The position numbers and the translations under genes are program-made. DNA of 20,356 nucleotides from Methanobacterium sp. GTDB lineage: Archaea; Methanobacteriota; Methanobacteria; Methanobacteriales; Methanobacteriaceae. Location of the stretch: NCBI GenBank assembly GCA_009712615.1, contig WASR01000227.1, forward strand, positions 1 through 20,356. The letters run 5' to 3'. The notes beneath the pieces are model-generated. The model was not told the origin of the DNA. It worked only from the letters and a program-made list of their open reading frames with translations, and made no database searches. Shown here in pieces: positions 1-10,649 of this stretch; position 1 is the first letter of the stretch; every line of letters starts with the position of its first letter.

Positions 1-49
1 CCCATATCCACCTGAGAACAACTGACACTATATGAAGTTCTTACTAACT

Positions 50-63
50 GAAAAACTTATAAA
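50..63 (+). promoter_or_regulatory. Candidate archaeal promoter (BRE/TATA) of the 119-532 gene
   Basis: A purine run GAAAAA followed by CTTATAAA resembles a BRE plus TATA box. It lies about 25 bases ahead of a likely transcription start near 85-88. That gives a leader of roughly 30 bases containing the GGTGGGG Shine-Dalgarno site at 108-114. A second TATA-like element at 79-88 sits closer to the gene and is less well placed. Nothing recognisable was seen in bases 1-49. Confidence 0.4.
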
Positions 64-118
64 CGTTTAAAAATATCTATATTATAAACATAGAATTCTT
101 GGGGCATGGTGGGGTTAA

Positions 119-532
119 ATGATTGATTATTATTACAAAACTATTGGAGAATTAATTGAAATCGATGCTGAAGCAAATTCAATTGCAGAATCACGACGTT
201 TAATTTCCGAGATCAACGAAAGGGAATCCATCCTCCTGAAACTTAAGGAAGATGTTCGAAGGGATATACGTACAATGGAATCCAATTTTCTCAAGGAAAA
301 AGCTAAATTAAGAACTAAATACTCTATGAAACAAATCAGTGTACTTACAGGAATTATTATGGGTTCTCCCAAGAAAAAGTTGATAAAAGAGCTTAAAAAT
401 TTGGAATCACAATCAAATAAGGACATTGAAGAACTGAAGCATATTCGCCTCGTCATCGATGATCTTCTGATCCAGTTCAATGATCTCAGAGAACCTTTAA
501 ACAGTTCAATGAGGGCCATGTTTGGAAACTGA
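119..532 (+). CDS. Hypothetical coiled-coil protein, 137 aa
   Basis: I do not recognise a family. The protein is almost entirely charged helix. Heptad-like runs rich in Glu, Lys, Leu and Ile cover about residues 5-65 and 85-125, joined by a basic, Gly/Pro-containing link near residues 78-90 (MGSPKKKL). It has no signal peptide and no membrane segment, so a cytoplasmic, probably oligomeric structural or adaptor role is the most that can be said. The ATG follows a GGTGGGG ribosome site four bases upstream. The gene is monocistronic: it converges with the end of the ATP synthase operon, 40 bases away, and has its own promoter candidate. A 128-codon frame on the opposite strand is its shadow. That it is a real gene rests on the promoter, the ribosome site and the coherent helical composition. 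Confidence 0.75.
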   Translation: MIDYYYKTIGELIEIDAEANSIAESRRLISEINERESILLKLKEDVRRDIRTMESNFLKEKAKLRTKYSMKQISVLTGIIMGSPKKKLIKELKNLESQSNKDIEELKHIRLVIDDLLIQFNDLREPLNSSMRAMFGN

Positions 533-540
533 ATAAATTC

Positions 541-572
541 TTTTTAAAAAAATCTAAGAAAAAAAATAAAAA
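541..572. terminator. Convergent U-rich terminators
   Basis: The 40 bases between the two convergent genes are nearly all A and T. Read on the minus strand, the end of the ATP synthase operon is followed by T runs of 5, 8 and 7 bases (complement of 568-572, 559-566 and 546-552), the typical archaeal oligo-U termination signal. The plus-strand gene has a T5 at 541-545. There is no stable GC hairpin. Confidence 0.6.
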
Positions 573-953
573 TTAATGGGTAAGATGAACTGGTAAGAGT
601 ATTAAAACCCCTAAAAGATCATCTTTTTTTATTTTACAATCCTTTGCTGCTGCAAACATTGCATGATCCGCTTTTCTTTTCATGCTTAAAGGTAGAGGAA
701 TTTCTTCATCAACTGCTATGGCATGACCATAGCTGTTTGATCCATAACCACTTAAGTAACTCAAATAATTAGCTGGAATTGGAATTTCTTTAATTTTAAT
801 GGATTTGATATTTCCTGATTGAAATTCCATATCCTCATCAGCAATTATTGCCCTTAGGTTACCTGAAATAGATCCTACCTGAAAGTCAAGCTTCTCAGCT
901 TTTGCTTCTGCAAGCTCTTTCTTAACGGCATCTAACCGGGTTATAATCCTCAA
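573..953 (-). CDS. DUF22-like conserved archaeal protein, last gene of the ATP synthase operon
   Basis: A 126-residue soluble protein. The first 20 residues are a charged helix; the rest is beta-rich and ends in a hydrophobic strand (GVLILLPV, residues 115-122). The pattern of a core with GNIKSIKIKEIPIPAN (residues 47-62), a Gly/His-rich turn (GSNSYGHAIAV) and a later PLPLSMKRKADHAMF stretch resembles, from memory, the archaeal DUF22 family of unknown function; I could not check this. The start is TTG, placed immediately after the ahaD stop codon (TAA-TTG) with GGAG about ten bases upstream inside ahaD. The next in-frame ATG would remove about a third of the protein, so TTG is preferred. Zero spacing implies translation coupled to ahaD. 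In Methanosarcina this operon position holds the small gene ahaG, but this protein is about twice the length and I see no similarity. Confidence 0.6.
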   Translation of the reverse strand: MRIITRLDAVKKELAEAKAEKLDFQVGSISGNLRAIIADEDMEFQSGNIKSIKIKEIPIPANYLSYLSGYGSNSYGHAIAVDEEIPLPLSMKRKADHAMFAAAKDCKIKKDDLLGVLILLPVHLTH

Positions 954-1595
954 TTATTCCATCTCCATGGTCTTTTTGATCATTTTCAGCCTTACGAAGT
1001 TTTCCCTTTCCATCTCTTCTAGCCTCATCTCGATGTACTTGACAGTGTTCTCGATCCTTGGAACGATGATATGTTCAAGTGCATTAACCCTACGTTTGGT
1101 TGATTCAATTTCTGCAGCCAATAGAATGATGGTTTTCTCAATTTCTCCAAGTTCTATAATGAGTTTAATAGATTTTTCAAACTTACTTGCAGCTTCATCA
1201 ATTTTCACTGATGTTTCAAGAAAACCGTATCCCCTTTCTACCATGTTACGTTCTTTAATTTCTGAATCAACCAATGGAACTACAACACCCATCACACTTC
1301 TAGAGTCTATGTCAATGTTTATAGATTCGTTAACAGACATGGCAGCTTTTTTAACAGCCAAATCACCCATTACAATCTGTGCTGCTGTCAGGTCTTCGTA
1401 GGTTTCTTTCAATGTTTTTTCAACATCTTCCCTTGATCCCTTGACACGTTCGAGTATATTGAAAAACTCCATAATAAGGGCGTTTCTTTTCTCTTTGAGT
1501 AAACTGTGCCCTTTTACTGCGAGCTTTTCCCTATCTTTAAGTTTTAGAAGTTCCATCCTTGTTGGATTGATGCCTTCTATCATTTCTTGAGCCAT
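954..1595 (-). CDS. ahaD: A-type ATP synthase subunit D (central rotor stalk)
   Basis: Subunit D is the long helical axle that turns inside the A3B3 head and couples ion flow to ATP synthesis. The sequence begins with the typical [16 protein letters not shown] segment, followed by a long N-terminal helix. The mid-region TYEDL..AQ is also typical, and the protein ends in a C-terminal coiled coil ([17 protein letters not shown], then a long charged helix). Its length of 213 residues fits the family. A GTG four codons upstream is in frame, but the ATG at 1593-1595 is preferred because GTGAGGG lies 4-6 bases before it and MAQE..GINPTR is the usual N-terminus. A 7-bp hairpin lies in the 34-base gap after ahaB. 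Its last codons provide the ribosome site for the next gene. Confidence 0.95.
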   Translation of the reverse strand: MAQEMIEGINPTRMELLKLKDREKLAVKGHSLLKEKRNALIMEFFNILERVKGSREDVEKTLKETYEDLTAAQIVMGDLAVKKAAMSVNESINIDIDSRSVMGVVVPLVDSEIKERNMVERGYGFLETSVKIDEAASKFEKSIKLIIELGEIEKTIILLAAEIESTKRRVNALEHIIVPRIENTVKYIEMRLEEMERENFVRLKMIKKTMEME

Positions 1596-1610
1596 TTTAT
1601 CCCTCACATT

Positions 1611-1628
1611 CCCTTAAAAAATTAAGGG
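1611..1628 (-). other. Perfect 7-bp hairpin between ahaB and ahaD
   Basis: CCCTTAA and TTAAGGG flank a 4-base loop, directly after the ahaB stop codon and 15 bases before the preferred ahaD ATG. It is the largest gap inside the otherwise overlapping head-subunit genes (A-B-D). No T run follows it, so it is unlikely to be a full terminator. It could stabilise the upstream message or be an RNA processing site, which would help set the 3:3:1 ratio of A:B:D. The structure is seen; its role is inferred. Confidence 0.4.
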
Positions 1629-1629
1629 A

Positions 1630-3021
<1,392 letters not shown>

Positions 3022-3023
3022 TT

Positions 3024-4771
<1,748 letters not shown>

Positions 4772-4775
<4 letters not shown>

Positions 4776-5092
4776 TTTACCATCTCAACCCCAATTACTC
4801 TTTTAATAAGCTCACTCATAGGGTCAGATTCCCTTCTAATTGAGCCTGTTTTGTCTGGTATTTCAATTATCATAGGTAATGCGCTTTCATTTGTTACCTT
4901 GTTGATTGTTTTTCTGAGTGCGTCCCCTATTTTTTCTGTTGTGATAATCACAGAAAAGTCCTTCTTAACCAATTCTTTTAAGGTTTTTTCTGCTTCGTCC
5001 ATATCATTAACAGGGTGCCCTTCTTTGATACCTCCAAGCATGAAGCCTGTGACAATATCCTCGTCTGCCATCACAGCGATATTTGAGTTCAT
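4772..5092 (-). CDS. ahaF: A-type ATP synthase subunit F (rotor stalk regulator)
   Basis: A 106-residue protein of the V/A-type subunit F family, which binds subunit D in the rotor and modulates ATPase activity. The Rossmann-like N-terminus [18 protein letters not shown] (residues 5-22) and the second strand [13 protein letters not shown] (about 45-57) are characteristic, as is [11 protein letters not shown] near residue 75. A mobile C-terminal helix follows. The start overlaps the ahaC stop as ATGA and is preceded by AAGGAG inside the last ahaC codons. The stop overlaps the ahaA start in the same way, so C-F-A-B form a chain of coupled genes. Confidence 0.95.
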
Positions 5093-6246
5093 ACTAACAT
5101 CTCCTTGATCATTGACGATGAGAATCCAGCTTCCCGTTTTCCCCTAGCAATAATTTTTAAGTTTTTAACTTCTGTTTCCTTTCTACTTAAAAATGCAATC
5201 ATAGGGACGATTCCAAACTGATTCTTCAAAGAAATGGATTTAGCTGTTTTGACAACGTACCCATCGAGTAATTTCTCGAAAGTTGCCATTGAACCTGTTT
5301 GTGTGAATTCTGACATGGCATCTGAAAGCATTGGTGCATAATCAGTTCCTTCTAATCCACTGATAACTCCAGATACATCTTCTGCTTCCATTAACTCTTT
5401 GAGTTTCCATTCCCGAATTTCGTATCCATCTGAAACCATGTAGGGTTCTATGTCTTCGTACTTAATGTTGTCAGCCTTTGCCCTTAGAATGATCTTTATG
5501 TTGGCAACATCGACCATTGTACCTATGTAATTGTGAAGTAGAGTGGTGTTCTCATCTTCAGGTGTTGCTGATGTTTTTAAAAGATTTTCTAGCAAATATT
5601 TGTCCATTGAAGCTTCTAAAGGTAATAATAAACCTGTTTCTTTGTATACTGGTATTGCATCTTCCATAACCTTTGGATATTCAGTTCCTTCCAATGCATT
5701 AAGTACTTCTTCTACTGAATCTGTATCTATTAAAGAATCAAGTTTGTTGCTTAACTCTCCAAATGGTACAATCAGATCAACTGTTTGTTCATGGCTTAAA
5801 CCTGCTTCCTTAGCGATTATTATGCTTTTGATATTTTTGATGTCCCACTTTTTCAGTAAAAACTTGAAACTGTCTTTACTGTCATCAGGAGTGATCCTTG
5901 CAATCAAATCGTAGGTTTCAGCTAACTGGGAATCCAGTGCCTTTTCTAGAGGGTAGGTATCTATGTACTTGGCGTAGTCTGGAACTCCTCTCAAATAGTT
6001 TTTAACTTCTTCAACATTCTGGGATTCAACTATTTCTGAAAATTCCTTTTCATTAAATAATCTTCCAGTTCTTGCCCTAACCCTTGCATTTGGGTAAGTG
6101 TAGGGAAAGAACCCCAAAACAGGCCTAATTATTGTTATAACAACAATTGCACCAATAACTATGATGGCTAAGATCATAACTGCTAAAAAAATTTCATATG
6201 AGGGAAATCCAAGTGCAGTAACTAGTGTAGTAATATCTTCTACCAT
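5089..6246 (-). CDS. ahaC: A-type ATP synthase subunit C (rotor cap joining stalk to proteolipid ring)
   Basis: Subunit C (homologue of eukaryotic V-ATPase d) sits on the proteolipid ring and connects it to D/F. After FFPYTYPNARVRARTGRL (from residue 46) come three related helical modules, visible as repeated patterns: NVEEVKNYLRGVPDY, SVEEVLNALEGTEYP and DVSGVISGLEGTDYA. Each is followed by a helix that ends in the next module, as in the three-lobed funnel fold. Ahead of this is a strongly hydrophobic segment (residues 18-40), giving 385 residues against the roughly 320-350 of soluble bacterial homologues; it may anchor the subunit in the membrane. The ATG has a strong GGGGAG ribosome site. 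It lies 12 bases after ahaE and overlaps ahaF by ATGA. Confidence 0.95.
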   Translation of the reverse strand: MVEDITTLVTALGFPSYEIFLAVMILAIIVIGAIVVITIIRPVLGFFPYTYPNARVRARTGRLFNEKEFSEIVESQNVEEVKNYLRGVPDYAKYIDTYPLEKALDSQLAETYDLIARITPDDSKDSFKFLLKKWDIKNIKSIIIAKEAGLSHEQTVDLIVPFGELSNKLDSLIDTDSVEEVLNALEGTEYPKVMEDAIPVYKETGLLLPLEASMDKYLLENLLKTSATPEDENTTLLHNYIGTMVDVANIKIILRAKADNIKYEDIEPYMVSDGYEIREWKLKELMEAEDVSGVISGLEGTDYAPMLSDAMSEFTQTGSMATFEKLLDGYVVKTAKSISLKNQFGIVPMIAFLSRKETEVKNLKIIARGKREAGFSSSMIKEMLV

Positions 6247-6258
6247 TCTGAATCTCCC

Positions 6259-6882
6259 CTATTTGAATAATATTCTTGCAACTTCTGATCTTAGAGATTT
6301 TTTAAATCTCAGCAATCTAGCCTCGATAGTATTGTTAACTTCTATTTCACCATTTTTGGTTTTGAGAACCGCTCCTCCAATGGTGGTTATATTATCTCCA
6401 ATTTCTAACTTAGTCTCGTTACCAGTTTTTTCTGTTACTTCCTTTTCGATGGATGATATAGAAACTTTTATTTTGTCCACATCTTCAGCTTTGACAGAGA
6501 CAATCAGATCTCCGCCTCCAATTTCAGATGCAGCTTCAATAATAATTTCATTTAAAGATTCCTTGTATTCTGTTGAATCTGAAGAAGCAATTTCCTTCAG
6601 GTTTTCCACAGCTTTTTTAAAGGACTCCTCAATAACTTCTTCTCTAGCATCAAGTTCCATTCTTCTGGAATTCATCTTAGCCTCTGAGATAATTTGCTGA
6701 TATCTCATTGTGGACTGTTTTTTACCATCCTCTAAGATCTTTTCCTTTTCAATGAGGGCGAGTTTTTCACCCTCTTCTAAAATGGATTTACTCTCTACTT
6801 CAGCTTCTTCTTCGATTGAACTAGCCTTAGTTTGAGCTTCAGATATTATACTTGAGACTATTTTTTCTGTCCCGGCACTCAT
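6259..6882 (-). CDS. ahaE: A-type ATP synthase subunit E (peripheral stalk)
   Basis: Subunit E pairs with H to form the peripheral stalks that hold the head against rotation. Residues 1 to about 90 are one long charged helix with few helix breakers, suited to the right-handed coiled coil with H. Residues 95-207 form the mixed alpha/beta head-binding domain, containing LIVSVKAEDVDKI, GDNITTIGGAVLKTKNGEI and the C-terminal VNNTIEARL segment typical of the family. Its length of 207 is normal. The ribosome site GGAGG, six bases from the ATG, is formed by the last two Gly codons of ahaK. Confidence 0.95.
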   Translation of the reverse strand: MSAGTEKIVSSIISEAQTKASSIEEEAEVESKSILEEGEKLALIEKEKILEDGKKQSTMRYQQIISEAKMNSRRMELDAREEVIEESFKKAVENLKEIASSDSTEYKESLNEIIIEAASEIGGGDLIVSVKAEDVDKIKVSISSIEKEVTEKTGNETKLEIGDNITTIGGAVLKTKNGEIEVNNTIEARLLRFKKSLRSEVARILFK

Positions 6883-6884
6883 GT

Positions 6885-7373
<489 letters not shown>

Positions 7374-7374
7374 A

Positions 7375-9360
7375 TTATTTACCTCCTACATCAGTATGTA
7401 TTCTTTTTGTACGGAATGCCCTGAACTTCTGACTTCCACCTATGTAAAATTGAGCAAAATACTCAACATAATGCAAACGTAATGAATTTATAAATGCTCC
7501 AAGACTCTGGAATGCACAGTTAGCTATATGACCTCCAATAAAGACTATTGGTGCCAATATTATTCCAACAACAGGAATCATACTATCACATAATCCTGTT
7601 AAAATGTTAACAGTCATAGCGATTCCACCAGTTGAAAGACATAGTGCTAAAAGCCTTGCGTACGATAACAGGTTTCCGAGGAATCCTGTAAGATCCATTA
7701 AACCAAATGCTCCATTGAAGTATATGAGCATTATTAGGCTTAACACAAGTATTGGGGCTGCAATATAAATTGAACTTGTTAGTACGTATGCAACTATTGC
7801 TGCTTCTAAAACAAACCAAATAATTTGTGCTCCTAAAGCATCACGAACGTTTCCACGAATGATGTTGTTGTAAGCACCTATTAATAGACCCATGTTGATG
7901 TGTATAACACCTATTACTAGTGCAATGTATAAGATATTCTCTGGATGTACAAATGCGTCTATGGAATGTATTGTTGTTGGTAATGCTGCTCCTCCAAGAA
8001 TCCATCTTGGGAACAAGTCTCCAATGAAACCATTGGTAATCATACCAAGTATAAACGCCCAGACACCACATGCAACTAAAATGAGTCCCATGTTTTTCAT
8101 CAACTTGCTGTTTTTACCTAGTCCGTAAACTAAAACTAAACCAATTATTGCGTCTACCACACCATAACCTGCATCTGTTAAACAGAAACCAAAGAAGAAT
8201 GGGAATATAATTGCCATGAGTATGGTTGGATCAAACTCCCTGTAATCAGGTGGGGAGTACATATTAACAAAAAGCTCGTAGGGTTTTGCAAACCTCGGGT
8301 TGTCCAAATGAATTGGAATGTCATCTTTCTCAACATCAGGGTCTGAAACTTCTACTATGGAATATCCTTCAGTAGTAGTTTCAATGAGTGCAAGGGTTTT
8401 TTCCAGATTTTTTTCTGTTACCCATCCCTCTAACATTACAGTGTTATCTGTTTCACCAAATGATGAGAAAATTTCACTTCTTTGTTTTTCAATTTCAAGA
8501 AGTTCTTTTAAAACAATGAGATCAGATAATGATTCCTCGGATATTGTTCCAAGTTCGTTTAAAATAGCTTCTTTTTGTTTTATTATTGTTTGTTTTTCAG
8601 ATTCAAAGTTTCTTAAAATTTCTTCTGGTTTTCCAGAAATTCCTGATAGATCGAATCTTTCAAATTCGAGTTTTCTAAGTTGAGTAGAAATCTCATCTCC
8701 ATACTTGCTCAGACTAATAACAACCAAGATTTTGTATAATTTATCTTCTGTGTCATTATCCTCAACAATGATCTCTTCAGGCAGGTCATTCATACTTGCC
8801 TTGAACTCTTCAAAGGAAGTTAAAGAAATTTTTCCAGCTATAACAGAAACAAATTCTGTATCAATTAATTCTGCAAGGTCAACATCGAATTTTTTCAAAT
8901 TTTCTGCTGCCTTCCTTGCATTTTCCAAATTGGAAAGCTCAGATTCTAATTCATTTAACTTTTCTTCCAAGGGTTTGGTCTTAGATTCTACTTTATCAAG
9001 GAAAGTTTCTGCATATTTCAGAAGTTCTTCAACCTCTACTTCTTCAACTTCCTTTTTCTCAATTTTGGGCGGATTAATAAATCCTTTGGCCATGGCTAAA
9101 ATGCCCTCATCCTTCTTGCTAACAGAACTTAAAAAATCAGATGTAGCAGTTGTTTTCATTAAAAGAGAGGAAATTTTGCCGAGAAAAGGAGTTGCATGGG
9201 CGGGTTTAAGAATTTGCTTCCACTCTGCATCTTGTTGTATTCTCTCAGATATATCATGGATCAGTACCAGTCCTGCATCGTGAAGAGTATTCACTGCAGT
9301 TTCTGCATACTTATCCAAGGTTATAACCTTGAGTTTTTTCATTCTCGCCGGCTTGAACAT
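7375..9360 (-). CDS. ahaI: A-type ATP synthase subunit I (membrane stator, a-subunit type)
   Basis: Subunit I forms the half-channels through which ions reach the K ring. The N-terminal part (to about residue 375) is cytoplasmic, with two long coiled-coil arms (about 105-160 and 225-305) that meet the peripheral stalks. The rest holds about seven or eight membrane helices. The essential ring-facing Arg is in SYARLLALCLSTGG (Arg569 counting from this ATG). A second conserved Arg is in SLRLHYVEYF (Arg628), followed by FYIGG. The protein is 661 residues. An in-frame GTG lies three codons upstream (9367-9369), but the ATG at 9358-9360 has GTGAG in front and gives the family-like start MFKPARMKKLKV. 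The final Gly-Gly-Lys codons double as the ahaK ribosome site. Confidence 0.96.
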   Translation of the reverse strand: MFKPARMKKLKVITLDKYAETAVNTLHDAGLVLIHDISERIQQDAEWKQILKPAHATPFLGKISSLLMKTTATSDFLSSVSKKDEGILAMAKGFINPPKIEKKEVEEVEVEELLKYAETFLDKVESKTKPLEEKLNELESELSNLENARKAAENLKKFDVDLAELIDTEFVSVIAGKISLTSFEEFKASMNDLPEEIIVEDNDTEDKLYKILVVISLSKYGDEISTQLRKLEFERFDLSGISGKPEEILRNFESEKQTIIKQKEAILNELGTISEESLSDLIVLKELLEIEKQRSEIFSSFGETDNTVMLEGWVTEKNLEKTLALIETTTEGYSIVEVSDPDVEKDDIPIHLDNPRFAKPYELFVNMYSPPDYREFDPTILMAIIFPFFFGFCLTDAGYGVVDAIIGLVLVYGLGKNSKLMKNMGLILVACGVWAFILGMITNGFIGDLFPRWILGGAALPTTIHSIDAFVHPENILYIALVIGVIHINMGLLIGAYNNIIRGNVRDALGAQIIWFVLEAAIVAYVLTSSIYIAAPILVLSLIMLIYFNGAFGLMDLTGFLGNLLSYARLLALCLSTGGIAMTVNILTGLCDSMIPVVGIILAPIVFIGGHIANCAFQSLGAFINSLRLHYVEYFAQFYIGGSQKFRAFRTKRIHTDVGGK

Positions 9361-9370
9361 TGTACTCACA

Positions 9371-9685
9371 CTATAAAATACTTTTAACTATTAAATCCGC
9401 TGCCTCGTCAACCTTATTCATTGCTGTGCTTTTTGTCACTTGAACTTCTTCACTGGTTGTATTGGAAATATGTAAGGCCTCTTTCTTGGCCTTGGTCTCA
9501 GCTTCAAAAGCCATATTTTCGGCTTCAGTAGAAGCTTCTTCTTTTGATTTTGCTATGATTTCTTCGGACTTTAAGCGGGCTTCTTCGATTCTTTCGGATT
9601 TTAATTCATTAGTATCTTCTATTAACTTGTCAGCATCATTTTCAGCCTTTTTTATCGTTGTAATAGCTTCCGATATTGTTGTCAT
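9371..9685 (-). CDS. ahaH: A-type ATP synthase subunit H (peripheral stalk), first gene of the operon
   Basis: A 104-residue, almost purely helical protein rich in Glu, Lys and Ala. This is the form of subunit H (equivalent to bacterial V-type G), which coils around subunit E in the peripheral stalk. There are no Gly or Pro breaks over its whole length, and small residues recur at close intervals as in right-handed coiled coils. Sequence similarity alone would be weak; the assignment rests on composition, length and its position directly before ahaI. The ATG has GGTGAT five bases upstream. It is first in the ATP synthase operon, behind a 135-base gap that carries the promoter candidate. Confidence 0.93.
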   Translation of the reverse strand: MTTISEAITTIKKAENDADKLIEDTNELKSERIEEARLKSEEIIAKSKEEASTEAENMAFEAETKAKKEALHISNTTSEEVQVTKSTAMNKVDEAADLIVKSIL

Positions 9686-9723
9686 TTAAATCACCATGAT
9701 TTATAAGCAAAGTTTCTATTGTG

Positions 9724-9740
9724 TTATATTTATCTTTTAC
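9724..9740 (-). promoter_or_regulatory. Candidate promoter (BRE/TATA) of the ATP synthase operon
   Basis: On the minus strand GTAAAAG (BRE-like) is followed by ATAAATATAA (TATA-like). Transcription would start near 9703, leaving a leader of about 18 bases that includes the GGTGAT ribosome site of ahaH. The 135-base gap (9686-9820) is otherwise AT-rich. A weak T5 (complement of 9757-9761) just after the citrate synthase-like gene may terminate part of the upstream operon. Some read-through from that operon cannot be excluded. Confidence 0.45.
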
Positions 9741-9820
9741 TATTTGAATTTCCAATAAAAAGACTCAAATAATAATACATATTGCAAATAATTGAATAAT
9801 TTCAGTTAATTATGCAGTAA

Positions 9821-10642
9821 TCACCCCTTTTCACTATAGTGAATTTCTTCAGTGTCAATTAACTTTCTAAATGGCGTTTCGACGGTTTGTTCTTCGAAAA
9901 CATGCGAAATAATTCCGGGAAGTCTTCCCATCATGAAAATTCCAGTACCAACCTTCCAATCAAAACCAAGATCTGACAAGATACCTGCATTAGCACCATC
10001 TATGTTCATCTTTATTCCCTTGGTTTCATATAAAATTTCTTCAATGGATAAAGCCAGTTGAGTGTGCACACCTACACATAGCAATTCTTTAGCCACTCGA
10101 ATCAGTTTGAATGCCCTTTTATCTTCAGAATGATATCTATGCCCATATCCAGGCATTTTCTCATTTTTAGATAAATATTCATCAACCACTATTTCTGCAA
10201 CTGCTTTGATATCTTGACTAGTTTTTAATGGACCCCTAAATCCAGGAACTCCATTCAATGCCAAATATTGGAGCATTTGCATTGATCTTTCCATTGCTCC
10301 GGCATGAAACTTGCCAAATGAAAGCAGTCCTCCAGACACACACTCCTTTAGAGATGAACCTGTTGAGGCCATCAACCTTGCAACTTGTGTACTGGGTGGT
10401 GTTACACCATGATCACAAAAAGAAACAAGAACAGCTTCTAACATTTTAGAATCAATTTCTGAAGGCAATTTTCCGTTAACAAGTAGATAAACCATTTCAG
10501 GAAATGATATTTTACCAATGAGATCTTCCTGTGAATATCCTCGAGTGACCAATTTATTAGGTTCAACACGAGTTATGGAAGTTTTCCATTTGGGATTAGT
10601 TAATTTAAGTAAATTTTCGACGGTTTTTCTACCAATGGCCAT
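9821..10642 (-). CDS. Short citrate synthase-family protein (citryl-CoA lyase-like)
   Basis: The protein belongs to the citrate synthase superfamily, which makes or cleaves citryl-CoA-type thioesters. All three catalytic residues can be placed: His113 in the FHAGA motif, His168 in PGYGHRYHSEDKRA, and Asp215 in NIDGANAG. The DHGVTPPSTQVARL segment is also typical. At 273 residues it lacks about 100-150 residues of a usual citrate synthase, mostly at the N-terminus, a size close to stand-alone citryl-CoA lyases. It could therefore cleave citryl-CoA or a relative to acetyl-CoA and oxaloacetate, or act on another acyl-CoA; the sequence does not decide the direction or substrate. The ATG has GGAGTGAT seven bases upstream, overlapping the fumarase stop, so the two genes are coupled. 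Confidence 0.85.
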   Translation of the reverse strand: MAIGRKTVENLLKLTNPKWKTSITRVEPNKLVTRGYSQEDLIGKISFPEMVYLLVNGKLPSEIDSKMLEAVLVSFCDHGVTPPSTQVARLMASTGSSLKECVSGGLLSFGKFHAGAMERSMQMLQYLALNGVPGFRGPLKTSQDIKAVAEIVVDEYLSKNEKMPGYGHRYHSEDKRAFKLIRVAKELLCVGVHTQLALSIEEILYETKGIKMNIDGANAGILSDLGFDWKVGTGIFMMGRLPGIISHVFEEQTVETPFRKLIDTEEIHYSEKG

Positions 10643-10649
10643 AATTTAA

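Noticed and set aside
133..519. 128-codon open frame opposite the coiled-coil gene
   Set aside because: The plus-strand frame has the promoter, ribosome site and coherent helical composition; the minus frame is Ser/Arg/Ile-rich and lacks signals.
6161..6700. 179-codon open frame on the plus strand
   Set aside because: Antisense to ahaE and the start of ahaC. Its Ser-rich content mirrors the acidic codons of the coiled coil on the other strand.
8705..9283. 192-codon Ser-rich open frame on the plus strand
   Set aside because: Antisense to the coiled-coil arm of ahaI; Ser/Phe/Leu-rich composition is the usual shadow of Glu/Lys/Arg-rich coding.
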